63,799 bases of DNA from Comamonadaceae bacterium (GCA_947372745.1 CANBUY010000009.1:1-63799); one strand, 5' to 3'. Shown: positions 17,681 through 26,649, counted from the first letter of the stretch. Numbers and translations are program-made. Notes: generated by a model from the letters alone, not told the origin.

Positions 17681-18505
17681 ATGACTGACCTTGTTGTTCG
17701 ACGACTGTTAATTGACCTGGATACGCCCATTGCCGCCCGATGGAATGGCGGCGATGCGTTCAGGTCTGCTTTTTTCAGCGCCTTGTCCATGAGCTTTCCG
17801 GTGGGCGAGCAATACTTCATGGACTCCGTTCGCAACGGCCTTAAGACCCTGCCTGAGCCTGAACGCCAAAAGTTTGCCCAAGAGGTGCAAGGCTTTGTCG
17901 GCCAAGAGGCCACTCACCGCCGCATTCACTCACTCTTTAACGGGCATTTGGCGAAGCTCGGTTTCAAAAACGATATCGAACGCCGCGCGCTTAAGCGACT
18001 CAAAGCCAATGCCCACCGTGACGTGCGCATCCATGTCGCTGCGACCGCTGCCACCGAGCACTTCACCGCCATTTTTGCTGACTGGATGCTCCACCACCCC
18101 GAGGCGTTGGATGGTGCTGAGCCCCGGCTCAAAACCTTGTGGCTTTGGCACAGCGCCGAAGAGTCTGAACACCGCAACACCGCGTTTGACATCTACCAGG
18201 CGATCAGCGGCAACCACGCTTGGCGCTTGCGCATATTTCGCTACATCACCGTGATTTTCCTCACCGATGTTTTGCGCCAGACCATCCAAAACCTGTGGCA
18301 CGACGACAGCCTGTTCAAGTGGAGCACCTGGCAAAGTGGCTTCAAATTGCTGATGGCCAAAGACGGCATGTTCAGGGGCAACTATGGTTTGTGGCGCGAC
18401 TACCTGGCACCCGACTTTCACCCCAGCCAACATGACGCATCAATCTCAAAGCAATGGTTGCTAGAGAACACGTCCCAGTTTACGGTCGTGGGCCAAGCCG
18501 CTTAA
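17681..18505 (+). CDS. Ferritin-like metal-dependent hydrolase family protein (PF10118 type)
   Basis: Predicted di-metal helical protein of 274 residues. Putative ligands lie in FPVGEQYFMD (Glu43), GQEATHRRIH (Glu76, His79, His83), ATEHFTA (Glu126, His127) and WHSAEESEHR (His157, Glu160/161, Glu163, His164), the pattern of the family annotated as metal-dependent hydrolases. The true reaction is unknown; a ferritin-like di-iron oxidase is also possible. Family members often occur beside acyl-CoA ligases and Baeyer-Villiger monooxygenases. It starts 28 bases after fadD and is likely cotranscribed. Confidence 0.8.
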   Translation: MTDLVVRRLLIDLDTPIAARWNGGDAFRSAFFSALSMSFPVGEQYFMDSVRNGLKTLPEPERQKFAQEVQGFVGQEATHRRIHSLFNGHLAKLGFKNDIERRALKRLKANAHRDVRIHVAATAATEHFTAIFADWMLHHPEALDGAEPRLKTLWLWHSAEESEHRNTAFDIYQAISGNHAWRLRIFRYITVIFLTDVLRQTIQNLWHDDSLFKWSTWQSGFKLLMAKDGMFRGNYGLWRDYLAPDFHPSQHDASISKQWLLENTSQFTVVGQAA

Positions 18506-18508
18506 AAA

Positions 18509-19126
18509 ATGAATACCCTACTGGCTATTTCGCTCCCCCTGCTGGCACTCTACGTGCTGTTCCTGATTTGGTACGGCGGCAAGGGCAAACCCTTGACGGC
18601 GGCAGAAATTGAAGGCTACATGCATCAATTGCAGGCCCAAGTCGAGGGCCAGGACATGCAGACGGCCCTGGATGAAATAAGGGACTTGCTAAGCCGTGAC
18701 GATGGCCATGAGTTTGTCATGCAAAACCTGGCGCGCTACCGCGCCAAAGCACTCTACCCACCCGGCTACGACTTGGGTGACGACCCCCGCGCAGCCGACC
18801 AGCGTTACGCCAAAGCCATCCTGTGGCCCCTGCTGAAAAACGGTAACGTGTTGGTTTTTGTGGGGCGATGCAGTGGTACCTTCATCGAGCCTGAAGGGGC
18901 TGATGCGTGGCACTACGTAGCGATGGTGCGCTACCGAAGTCGGCGCGACTTTGTTCGCTTTGCCCTTGAAAGCTCTAAGGCCAACATCTTTGTGCACAAG
19001 TGGGCCGCCATTGAAAAAACACATGTGTTTCCCGTCAAACCGATCATCAGCCTGATCATGGTTCGCGGCACGGTCGCTGCGCTATTCCTGCTGATCGGCG
19101 CTACTTTGGTGTTGATTGCGCGCTGA
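18509..19126 (+). CDS. Unknown protein with terminal membrane helices
   Basis: I do not recognise this 205-residue protein. It has a hydrophobic N-terminal segment (about 3-22), a soluble middle with many charged residues, and a C-terminal helix (about 180-203). The middle part (WHYVAMVRYRSRRDFVRFALES) resembles the short alpha-beta sandwich of DUF1330/dimeric alpha-beta barrel proteins, but this is weak. It starts 3 bases after the ferritin-like gene, so translational coupling is likely and it may anchor or assist that protein. Confidence 0.7.
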   Translation: MNTLLAISLPLLALYVLFLIWYGGKGKPLTAAEIEGYMHQLQAQVEGQDMQTALDEIRDLLSRDDGHEFVMQNLARYRAKALYPPGYDLGDDPRAADQRYAKAILWPLLKNGNVLVFVGRCSGTFIEPEGADAWHYVAMVRYRSRRDFVRFALESSKANIFVHKWAAIEKTHVFPVKPIISLIMVRGTVAALFLLIGATLVLIAR

Positions 19127-19182
19127 TCACAAGCCCACAACACACCCGCCATCCTGATGCCCCCACTGTCAATCGCAAACTA

Positions 19183-20862
19183 ATGAATAAAAAACTACCC
19201 AAGCGGCTTTTGACTGTGGTGGCAGTCCTTGTACTGCTAGGCGGGATCACCTACCTGAACCGCTTGCACCTGCTCAAATATTCGCTGGGTTGGTATACCG
19301 ACATTACGAACCCGCGTGAAGACAATCACCCGGTTCCCTGGAAAGCAGGGCCAGACAAAGCCAGCCTTCCCTTGGCCCAGCGCCCGCCCAACATCATTGT
19401 CATTTTGGCTGATGACCTGGGCATCAACGATGTCAGCACCCATGGCGGGGGGAGAACACAAGACGGTGTTCCTACCCCCAACATTGACGCCATTGCCCGT
19501 GACGGCGTGCGCTTCGACCAAGGCTACGCGGGCAGTGCTGTGTGTACGGTCTCACGCTCGGCCTTGATGACCGGACGCTACCCTTGGCGCTTTGGCGTGG
19601 AGTTCACGCCTGTACCGGGTTCGCTGGCGCAGGTTGCAGGCGCGCTCTACGCCAATACAAATCAACAACACCCGGTTCATATTGATCGGGAAAAAGCCAA
19701 ACAAGTCAAAGACTTCAATGATCTAGGAATGCCAGCTTCCGAGCTAACGGTGGCCGAGTTACTTAAGACCCGGGGTTATCACAACATTCATATTGGCAAA
19801 TGGCACTTGGGCAGCACCCCAGAGATGCGGCCCAATAACCAGGGCTTCGATGAAAGCCTGTTCATGGAAAGCGGGCTCTACTTGCCCGTGAACAGCCCGC
19901 AAGTGGTCAACTCCAAACAAGACTTCGATCCGATCGACAAATTCTTGTGGCCCAACATGCGCTTCGGTGTGAGCTACAACGCAGGCAAGTGGTTTGAGCC
20001 CGCCAAGTACCTCACCGACTACTTCACCGACGAAGCCGTCACCGCCATCAAGCGCAATAAAAACCAGCCCTTTTTCATGTATCTTGCCCACTGGGGGGTA
20101 CACACCCCTTTGCAGGCCAGCAAGGAAGATTACGATGCTTTGTCGCACATTCCTGACCATCGCCGCCGCGTCTACTCCGCCATGGTGCGCTCAATAGACC
20201 GCAGCGTAGGACGGGTTTTGCAGACGCTGCGTGAAGAAGGCCTGGACGAGAACACCATCGTTATTTTCACCAGCGACAACGGGGCGCCGGGCTACATCGG
20301 ACTACCCGAAGTCAACCAGCCTTACCGAGGCTGGAAGCTCACCTTGTTTGAAGGTGGTTTGCGCGTGCCCTATGTGGCCAAGTGGCCAGGACACATCACC
20401 GCGGGCACGCAGTACAAATCACCAGTGTCCAACATCGATATTTTGCCCACCGTGCTGGCAGCCGCAGGCGGCAAGCTACCCACTGATCGTGTCATTGACG
20501 GGGTTAATTTATTGCCCTTTCTAAGCAAGGCTTCGACACCTGCTGCACAACAAGCGGAGCGCCCGCTTTTTTGGCGCGATGGCCCTTATCGGGCTGTGCA
20601 AGACAAAGGTTGGAAATTGATCGTGGCTGAGCGTCCCAAGAAAGACTGGTTGTTTAACCTCAGGACCGACCCCACCGAAAAGCAAAACCTGGCCGCCCTC
20701 CAGCCTGAAAAATTAGCATTTTTAAAAGTCCTCCTTAAATCACACCATGATCAAATGCCCGCGCCGCTGTGGCCCACATTTATAGAAATGCCGGTGTCCA
20801 TCGACAAAACGCTCGACCAGAAACAGTCCCCTGAAGACGAATATACCTATTGGGCCAATTGA
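19183..20862 (+). CDS. Sulfatase, membrane-anchored or exported (type I)
   Basis: Alkaline-phosphatase-superfamily sulfatase of 559 residues that hydrolyses sulfate esters. An N-terminal hydrophobic segment (about 7-25) marks export or anchoring. Family motifs: IVILADDLGINDVSTHG (metal ligands DD), the signature VCTVSRSALMTGRYP with Cys121 as the formylglycine precursor, HIGKWHLG, and FTSDNGAPG. The third signature position is Val where C-x-P-x-R or C-x-A-x-R is usual, which is odd and may affect maturation. A formylglycine-generating enzyme gene follows directly. Confidence 0.9.
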   Translation: MNKKLPKRLLTVVAVLVLLGGITYLNRLHLLKYSLGWYTDITNPREDNHPVPWKAGPDKASLPLAQRPPNIIVILADDLGINDVSTHGGGRTQDGVPTPNIDAIARDGVRFDQGYAGSAVCTVSRSALMTGRYPWRFGVEFTPVPGSLAQVAGALYANTNQQHPVHIDREKAKQVKDFNDLGMPASELTVAELLKTRGYHNIHIGKWHLGSTPEMRPNNQGFDESLFMESGLYLPVNSPQVVNSKQDFDPIDKFLWPNMRFGVSYNAGKWFEPAKYLTDYFTDEAVTAIKRNKNQPFFMYLAHWGVHTPLQASKEDYDALSHIPDHRRRVYSAMVRSIDRSVGRVLQTLREEGLDENTIVIFTSDNGAPGYIGLPEVNQPYRGWKLTLFEGGLRVPYVAKWPGHITAGTQYKSPVSNIDILPTVLAAAGGKLPTDRVIDGVNLLPFLSKASTPAAQQAERPLFWRDGPYRAVQDKGWKLIVAERPKKDWLFNLRTDPTEKQNLAALQPEKLAFLKVLLKSHHDQMPAPLWPTFIEMPVSIDKTLDQKQSPEDEYTYWAN

Positions 20863-20879
20863 GAAATTCAGCGCACACT

Positions 20880-21884
20880 TTGAAAAAAGTCATCCTCGTT
20901 TCCACCGGCCTGCTGATCGCTGCACTTTTAGTTTGGATAGGCCTGGGGGCACAGAGTGCACGCCAGCACACAGACCAGGAGCGCTTGCAATGTGCGTTGC
21001 CCAAAGAAGGCGCACGCGCACCCCATCCCGGTATGGTTTGGGTGCCTGGGGGAACTTTTGAAATGGGTGACAAGGAAAACCCGGAAGAACTGCCCCTTCG
21101 CACCACCACCGTGGTCGGTGTCTGGATGGACCGCACCGAAGTCACGAACGATTCATTTGCTGAATTCGTGAAGGCGACCGGCTACATCACAGGGGCTGAA
21201 CGCCCGGTCGACCTCAAATCGCACCCTGGACTTCCCGCCGACATGCAGCAAGCTGGGGCCGTGGTATTTTTCATGCCCAACGACTTGAAAGCTGGGGGCC
21301 AGGTGACCCAGTGGTGGCGTTACACGCCCGGTGCCAATTGGCGGCACCCAGGAGGACCTGATACCTCCATCGAAAACCGTGGCAATTTTCCCGTGGTCAC
21401 CCTCACTTTTGAAGATGCCCAAGCCTACGCGCGCTGGAAAGGTCACAGTTTGCCCACTGAGGCGCAATGGGAATGGGCGGCGCGAGCAGGCCAAAAATTG
21501 GCAGGGCAAGACCATACCCAGCCACAACAAGCCAACACCTGGCAAGGCTTGTTTCCGGTGCTTAATTCTGCCGATGATGGCTTTGTTGGCCTGGCACCGG
21601 TGGGCTGCTACGCCCCCAACGCACTGGGCCTGTTTGACATGATTGGCAACGTTTGGGAACTCACCGCTGATCGCTACACCGCAAACCACGCAGAGCCAAC
21701 CACCACTGAGCAAATTCACCCCAAAACATCACCGCTCGCGCAACGCGTGATCAAAGGGGGTTCTTTTTTGTGCGCCCCCAATTACTGTATGCGCTACCGC
21801 TCGGGGGCAAGACAGCCCCAAGAAGATGATTTGGGGGCCAGCCATCTCGGGTTTCGCACGGTTTTATCTTCACCGCCGCCATGA
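20880..21884 (+). CDS. Formylglycine-generating enzyme (SUMF1/FGE family), exported
   Basis: Converts the sulfatase active-site Cys to formylglycine. The product shows MVWVPGGTFEMG, RTEVTNDSFAEFV, FPVVTLTFEDAQAYARWKG, LPTEAQWEWAARAG and a C-terminal GGSFLCAPNYCMRYRSGAR with both copper-binding cysteines (298 and 303 from this start), spaced as in human FGE. Only TTG codons (20850, 20859, 20880) can start it; TTG 20880 gives a clean signal or anchor (LKKVILVSTGLLIAALLVW). Overlap with the sulfatase stop at the earlier TTG suggests coupling. An N-terminal anchor is unusual, since many bacterial FGEs are cytosolic. Confidence 0.9.
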   Translation: MKKVILVSTGLLIAALLVWIGLGAQSARQHTDQERLQCALPKEGARAPHPGMVWVPGGTFEMGDKENPEELPLRTTTVVGVWMDRTEVTNDSFAEFVKATGYITGAERPVDLKSHPGLPADMQQAGAVVFFMPNDLKAGGQVTQWWRYTPGANWRHPGGPDTSIENRGNFPVVTLTFEDAQAYARWKGHSLPTEAQWEWAARAGQKLAGQDHTQPQQANTWQGLFPVLNSADDGFVGLAPVGCYAPNALGLFDMIGNVWELTADRYTANHAEPTTTEQIHPKTSPLAQRVIKGGSFLCAPNYCMRYRSGARQPQEDDLGASHLGFRTVLSSPPP

Positions 21885-23275
21885 TGAAAAAAACCAAGCG
21901 ATTTACAAAAGTATCCAGACCATGGGTCTATGTTTTGGGTACTTTTTTGTTGTCCCTGGCTTCGCTTCTGGGCTTTTTTTATGCCAAGTCTGAGCACATC
22001 ATCCTGGGTGCGGAGGCTTACATTTTTGGCTACCCCTTGGTGATGATGGACCTCACCCGCACCAGTTCGGTCATCAGCATGGGGCCGGAAAACAAATTGC
22101 ATCGCGTTCGAAAATTTCCTGATGCGTCCTTCAAGGAAGTCGTTCGTCCGAATGTAGACACGCTCTACACCACCGCTTTCATAGACATGGCGCAAGGTCC
22201 CTGGGTGTTTGAAATGGCACCGAATCAGCAACGGTATGAAGTCATGCCGTTCATGGATGCCTGGACCAACGTGTTTGCAACCCCCGGGACACGAAGTACG
22301 GGCACCGCTGGGGGCCGCTACTTGCTGGTCGGCCCTCAATGGACCGGGCCCACCCCGGCTGGCCTAACCCTGCTTCGCTCACCAACCCAAATGGTCTGGC
22401 TCATAGGACGCACACAAACGAATGGCGAAGCCGACTATGCCTTGGTTCACCAACTGCAAGATGGTCTGCAATTGCGCCATGTGACCGAGTGGCAAACCGG
22501 TGTTTCTGGTACACCCAAAACCTGGGAAGTAGCCAAGTCCCAAACGACACCGCCACGCGACCAAATGAAGGGCCTGAGCACCGCTGATTTTTTCGCGCGC
22601 TTGGCCTTGTTGATGGTCAGCAATCCGCCCAGCGCAGCCGATGACCCCATGATGGCCAAACTCATGCGCCTGGGCCTCACACCCGGACGAGCCCCGCACT
22701 GGACTGTGGCCGACCGCTGGAGCCTCAGCCTGGGTCGCTGGATAGCCGATAGGAAAGTGAGTCAGGAATTAAGTCAAGCAAAAAACCTTATTCAGGGCTG
22801 GTCAACCCCACCGGCTGTGCTGGGCAACTACGGCACTTCTTACAACATCCGCGCTGTTGTCGCCATGGTGGGGCTAGGTGCCAACCTGCCTGAAGATGCG
22901 ATCTACCCCAGCACGCGGGTTGACAGCGCAGGCCAGCCTCTTAATGGGCGCCATCGCTACCGCCTCCACTTTGCGGCCCATGAACTGCCACCTGTACATG
23001 CCTTCTGGTCCGTCACCGCTTACGGCGCGGATGATTTTTTAATTGCAACTACAAGCCAACGCTTCGCCATAGGCGACCGTGATGCCTTGACCTACAACCC
23101 CGATGGCTCACTAGACTTGTGGATTCAATCAACAAGCCCAACTGGTGCAGTCGCTGGCAACTGGTTGCCCGTCAAAGACGGCGAGCCCTTTTTATTAAAT
23201 GCACGGCTCTATTACCCCAAGGCAGCCGCTTTGACCGCTGCCTGGGGTATGCCAGGTGTTGAACGAATGGACTGA
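21881..23275 (+). CDS. DUF1254/DUF1214 domain protein, exported
   Basis: A 464-residue protein with a hydrophobic N-terminal segment (about 15-34) and then the DUF1254 domain (EAYIFGYPLVMMDLTR; RPNVDTLYTTAFIDM) and a C-terminal DUF1214 domain (FWSVTAYGADDFLI; NPDGSLDLWIQ). The function of this family is not established; members sit in clusters for hydrophobic or aromatic compounds. It overlaps the FGE stop by 4 bases, so it belongs to the sulfatase-FGE operon. A second ATG at 21884 would also fit. Confidence 0.85.
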   Translation: MMKKTKRFTKVSRPWVYVLGTFLLSLASLLGFFYAKSEHIILGAEAYIFGYPLVMMDLTRTSSVISMGPENKLHRVRKFPDASFKEVVRPNVDTLYTTAFIDMAQGPWVFEMAPNQQRYEVMPFMDAWTNVFATPGTRSTGTAGGRYLLVGPQWTGPTPAGLTLLRSPTQMVWLIGRTQTNGEADYALVHQLQDGLQLRHVTEWQTGVSGTPKTWEVAKSQTTPPRDQMKGLSTADFFARLALLMVSNPPSAADDPMMAKLMRLGLTPGRAPHWTVADRWSLSLGRWIADRKVSQELSQAKNLIQGWSTPPAVLGNYGTSYNIRAVVAMVGLGANLPEDAIYPSTRVDSAGQPLNGRHRYRLHFAAHELPPVHAFWSVTAYGADDFLIATTSQRFAIGDRDALTYNPDGSLDLWIQSTSPTGAVAGNWLPVKDGEPFLLNARLYYPKAAALTAAWGMPGVERMD

Positions 23276-23282
23276 GGCTGAA

Positions 23283-23927
23283 TCAGGCACGCGTGCCAGG
23301 CCGGCATTGCTGATGGATCAGATATGACGCAATGATGCCTTTCAGGAATTCTTTGGCTTGGGGTGGGCTGGTCGGGCGGCTCAAAGCTTGGTGCGCACCT
23401 GTAACTACCAGATAAAACAGCACAGCTAATTCACCTGCCGTTTTTTCATCACCGGTGAGTTTGAGAAATTTTTGCTCGAATAAGTACATGCGCGCTGCAT
23501 CAATGCCCACCAGCATGGTCGCCACGCTGGCGCTGCGCCGTCCCAAGCCACGCAACGCCAACTCAAACCGGATGTTTTCCAGGTCAACTCCGGCATGGGC
23601 CAGTGCTGCATCGAGAAGCCGTTCAATGTCGGCTTGTGGATCATCGGTGTTGTCGGCCTGCAGCCGTTTGTCCAAGTCAATTTCGCGCATTTCCCAACGC
23701 TTCAACAGCGACGTAATCAGGTCAGCATGGTCTGAGAAATGCCAATAAAAACTACCCCGCGTCACGCCCAGCTTTTCAGCAATCACCAACACCCGTGCCT
23801 GGTCAAAACCCCCCTCGACCACCGCCAAGAATGCGGCATCCAGCCAGTCGTCACGCGTGAGGCGAGGGGACTCTAATTGCTTTTTGTCTTTATTTGGAGG
23901 CATAGAAATTTTGCTGCTTTTTGTCAT
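23283..23927 (-). CDS. TetR-family transcriptional regulator
   Basis: Predicted repressor of 214 residues. ATG 23927 is chosen because AAAAGG lies 9 bases upstream; GTG codons 10 codons further up also fit. The N-terminal helix-turn-helix (LDAAFLAVVEGGFDQARVLVIAEKLGVTRGSFYWHF) is clear, with a variable C-terminal ligand domain. It is convergent with the DUF1254 gene and divergent from the outer-membrane protein gene. Two ATACA-N4-TGTAT-type sites lie in the divergent region, and two more upstream of fadD, so it is the best candidate to bind them. The ligand is unknown. Confidence 0.9.
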   Translation of the reverse strand: MTKSSKISMPPNKDKKQLESPRLTRDDWLDAAFLAVVEGGFDQARVLVIAEKLGVTRGSFYWHFSDHADLITSLLKRWEMREIDLDKRLQADNTDDPQADIERLLDAALAHAGVDLENIRFELALRGLGRRSASVATMLVGIDAARMYLFEQKFLKLTGDEKTAGELAVLFYLVVTGAHQALSRPTSPPQAKEFLKGIIASYLIHQQCRPGTRA

Positions 23928-24020
23928 CTCATATTGCCTTTTGGGTGCATGCACCACTTGGGATAACGGGTCTGATTACCCCTCTATGATGCCTGCTCGA
24001 GACATGGTGTAAACCCTAGC

Positions 24021-24034
24021 AAACAGATGTGTAT
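24021..24034. promoter_or_regulatory. Operator C, AAACA-N4-TGTAT
   Basis: AAACAGATGTGTAT, one mismatch from the ATACA-N4-TGTAT consensus, followed by GTTC as in operator B. It lies between the divergent tetR and outer-membrane protein genes, 39 bases from operator D. Confidence 0.5.
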
Positions 24035-24057
24035 GTTCGTGCTACATTGTGCTAGAT

Positions 24058-24075
24058 CAATACATGTGTGTATTG
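24058..24075. promoter_or_regulatory. Operator D, extended perfect palindrome
   Basis: CAATACATGTGTGTATTG, a perfect 7+7 inverted repeat around TGTG, the best of the four related sites. It lies 58 bases upstream of the outer-membrane protein start and about 130 bases upstream of tetR. Confidence 0.7.
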
Positions 24076-24132
24076 ATATAAAACACCACGCCCCACACCC
24101 AATAGCCCTTGCCACCCACCTGGAGATTCACT

Positions 24133-25305
24133 ATGAAAAATTCGACCGTTCAACCCGCACCCCGAATGACTCTTTTGAAGACCGCTTTATGCCTGGCCTT
24201 TTTGTCCGGTTCAATGGGTTCATTCGCAGGTGAAAACTACAAACTCCGTCAGTCACCGGTTGGGGCTTTTGGTGGCGAGATTGCGGCTGGCGCAGACAAC
24301 CCTGGGTTTTTCGGAACAGCCAGCATCACGACGCTTGATATTACTAGTGTGGTGGATGGCAATGGATTCGAAATTACAACGCCAATCACCGCAAAACTGA
24401 CCGCGCCTTTAGCGGGTTACACCCTGAATGCACCAGGTAACAAGATTGATTTTCATCAAACACAAACACAAGTGAACTTGGTTGGCGGCTATCTAACGGA
24501 AACCACTTACGCAGACGGGCGTATTGCTTTTGTGGTGAACGTGCCACTAATTAGCATTAGTCGAAGTTTTAGTGGGGCCCTAGGCACTGGTAGTTTGACC
24601 ACGCCTACAGGGATAAATTTACCTGCAGCCTTCACACAAGGAGGGGTAAACCCGACGAATTTAGCTAACGCAGCGGCCCGTGCCCAGTGGGCAAGCAGCG
24701 TCGCCGCCCAAAATGGCGATGTTTCCGGGCTAGGCGACACCGAGTTGTCCGCCGTCTGGATTCGCCACCAAGATCGTTTAAAAATCGCTGCAGGTGTCTC
24801 CCTGTTTGTGCCTACAGGGGTGTATGACAAAAACCGAGGTCCTAATCCAGGCTTTGGCAATTTCTACACCTTGCGCCCTGGTGTTGCCGTTACCTATAAC
24901 CTCAATCCCAACCATATGGATGCCGCCTGGGACGCTGGCGTGACCGTGGCAGGACGCATTTCCTACGGTATCAATTCAACCAACACAGACACCGACTACC
25001 GCAGCGGCAACTTCATCTACACAGAAGTGGGACTTGTCAAAGTTGTGGGTGATTGGGCCATTGGCGGTAACCTGTTCTCCACCCAGCAAGTCACGGACGA
25101 TACAAGTCCGGTGGTGGGTACCAGTTGCCTCGGATCGGTTGACGCTGCAGGATGCCGCTATAAAACCTATGGCGCAGGACCCTTCTTGGCTTACAAGCTA
25201 CCTGGCAAGGATGCTGGCTTCAATCTTCAGTACAACACGAATTTTGGCGGTAGCAATGCCGTAGTGGCTAAGTCGTGGCAGGTACGCTTCGTCAAAGCCT
25301 GGTAA
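24133..25305 (+). CDS. Outer-membrane channel, phenol meta-pathway (MetA/SphA) type
   Basis: Predicted outer-membrane beta-barrel of 390 residues, resembling the family of proteins linked to phenol and other hydrophobic catabolic pathways (PF13557). A signal peptide ends near SFAGENYK, then beta-rich sequence with alternating residues and a C-terminal aromatic ending (SWQVRFVKAW) as in barrels. ATG 24133 has GGAG upstream; the frame extends to 24109 but without support. It probably admits the substrate of the neighbouring enzymes. Palindromic operators C and D lie upstream, so it is likely controlled by the TetR protein. Confidence 0.8.
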   Translation: MKNSTVQPAPRMTLLKTALCLAFLSGSMGSFAGENYKLRQSPVGAFGGEIAAGADNPGFFGTASITTLDITSVVDGNGFEITTPITAKLTAPLAGYTLNAPGNKIDFHQTQTQVNLVGGYLTETTYADGRIAFVVNVPLISISRSFSGALGTGSLTTPTGINLPAAFTQGGVNPTNLANAAARAQWASSVAAQNGDVSGLGDTELSAVWIRHQDRLKIAAGVSLFVPTGVYDKNRGPNPGFGNFYTLRPGVAVTYNLNPNHMDAAWDAGVTVAGRISYGINSTNTDTDYRSGNFIYTEVGLVKVVGDWAIGGNLFSTQQVTDDTSPVVGTSCLGSVDAAGCRYKTYGAGPFLAYKLPGKDAGFNLQYNTNFGGSNAVVAKSWQVRFVKAW

Positions 25306-25320
25306 GCACAAAGGCCGACG

Positions 25321-26631
25321 GTGTTCTTACGTACCTGGCTGATGCCCATCATCAGCCAGCACTTGCTCTCAAGAGCGCGTTTGCTAAAAAAACGTGACTC
25401 GGCTGAGCTAAAGCGTGCCAAGCTGGGCCAGCGCCACCAGCTTCATTATTTCCACCAGGTGGATGACCCCTACTCGGCCTTGACGGCCTCCATTCTTGCG
25501 GCCTTGTTGGCCCGCTATGACCTGGAACTCGTTGCCCATGTGGTTGGTCCACCCCCGAATGATGCAGCGCCCGAGCGAGAAAAACTCATTGCTTACAGCC
25601 GTCGTGATGCCCAAATTTTGGCTAGTCACTACGCCCTCAACTTTGTTGACTTGGGCGCTCAACCGAGCGCCTTATCGCTGGACTGGACCACCGCACGCTT
25701 GGTGAAAGCTATTCAAACAGGGCACTTCACCGAGCTCGTCGGCCCCTTGTCTGACGCCTTGTGGTGTGCTGAATCGACTCCCCCCGACTGCACCTTGGAC
25801 AGTACCTTGTCCGATCTTGCCACCCGCTCAGAGGTTGTCACGCATCTTGAGGCGTCGATGGCCCTGCGACAACACCTTGGACACTATCTGGGTGCCACCT
25901 TTTATTACGGAGGTGAGTGGTACTGGGGCATTGACCGCCTGCATCATTTGGAGCGTCGATTCCAAACCCTGGAACTCGCCCAGGACAGCGTGCAGGATGT
26001 GATGTTTGCACCTGGTGAAGACCTGCAGGAAGCACAAAAGGCAAGCTGCCCCGCACCGATTGATTTTTACTTTTCATTGCGCAGCCCTTACACCGCCATC
26101 GTGGCCGAACGGGTTTTCAACCTGGGCCGCCTGACGGGCGCACCAGTGCGCCTGCGCTACGTGCTGCCCATGGTCATGCGCGGCTTGAGCGTTCCCAAAA
26201 CCAAACGCATGTACATCGCCCTGGACACGGCGCGGGAGGCCTTTGAGCGGAACATTCCTTTCGGCCGATTAAACGACCCGGTAGGGCACCCCACCGAGCG
26301 CGGTCTGTCACTCATGCCCTACGCAGAACGTGAAGGCCTGGGGCAGCGCTACGTACTGTCCTTCCTGCGCGGGGTCTGGGCTGAAGGACTTGATGCCGGC
26401 AGTGACCGCGGTTTGCGCATCATCGTCGAGCGGGCTGGCTTGGCCTGGCCCCAGGCCCAGATTGAATTGAAGAACGAAGCATGGCGAGAAACAGCTGAAG
26501 AAAATCGGCAACAATTATTTAGCCTGGGCCTTTGGGGCGTACCGTCTTTTCGCGTGGGTGACTTGGCGGTTTGGGGTCAAGATCGATTGTGGGCCGTGCA
26601 AGAAGCGCTGCTATCAGGCACTCAAAAGTAA
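25321..26631 (+). CDS. Tandem DsbA/HCCA-isomerase-like thioredoxin-fold protein
   Basis: A 436-residue protein with two copies of a thioredoxin-like (2-hydroxychromene-2-carboxylate isomerase/kappa-GST) domain. The first half has HYFHQVDDPYSALTAS, the second FYFSLRSPYTAIVAERVF and LGLWGVPSFRVGDLAVWGQDRL, the typical C-terminal cis-Pro region. Neither half has a CxxC motif, so a disulfide oxidoreductase role is unlikely; a glutathione-dependent isomerase or transferase is more likely. GTG 25321 has AAAGG 6 bases upstream; ATG 25342 is an alternative. It starts 15 bases after the porin gene. Confidence 0.8.
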   Translation: MFLRTWLMPIISQHLLSRARLLKKRDSAELKRAKLGQRHQLHYFHQVDDPYSALTASILAALLARYDLELVAHVVGPPPNDAAPEREKLIAYSRRDAQILASHYALNFVDLGAQPSALSLDWTTARLVKAIQTGHFTELVGPLSDALWCAESTPPDCTLDSTLSDLATRSEVVTHLEASMALRQHLGHYLGATFYYGGEWYWGIDRLHHLERRFQTLELAQDSVQDVMFAPGEDLQEAQKASCPAPIDFYFSLRSPYTAIVAERVFNLGRLTGAPVRLRYVLPMVMRGLSVPKTKRMYIALDTAREAFERNIPFGRLNDPVGHPTERGLSLMPYAEREGLGQRYVLSFLRGVWAEGLDAGSDRGLRIIVERAGLAWPQAQIELKNEAWRETAEENRQQLFSLGLWGVPSFRVGDLAVWGQDRLWAVQEALLSGTQK

Positions 26632-26649
26632 ATTTAAAGAAAGCTAAAA

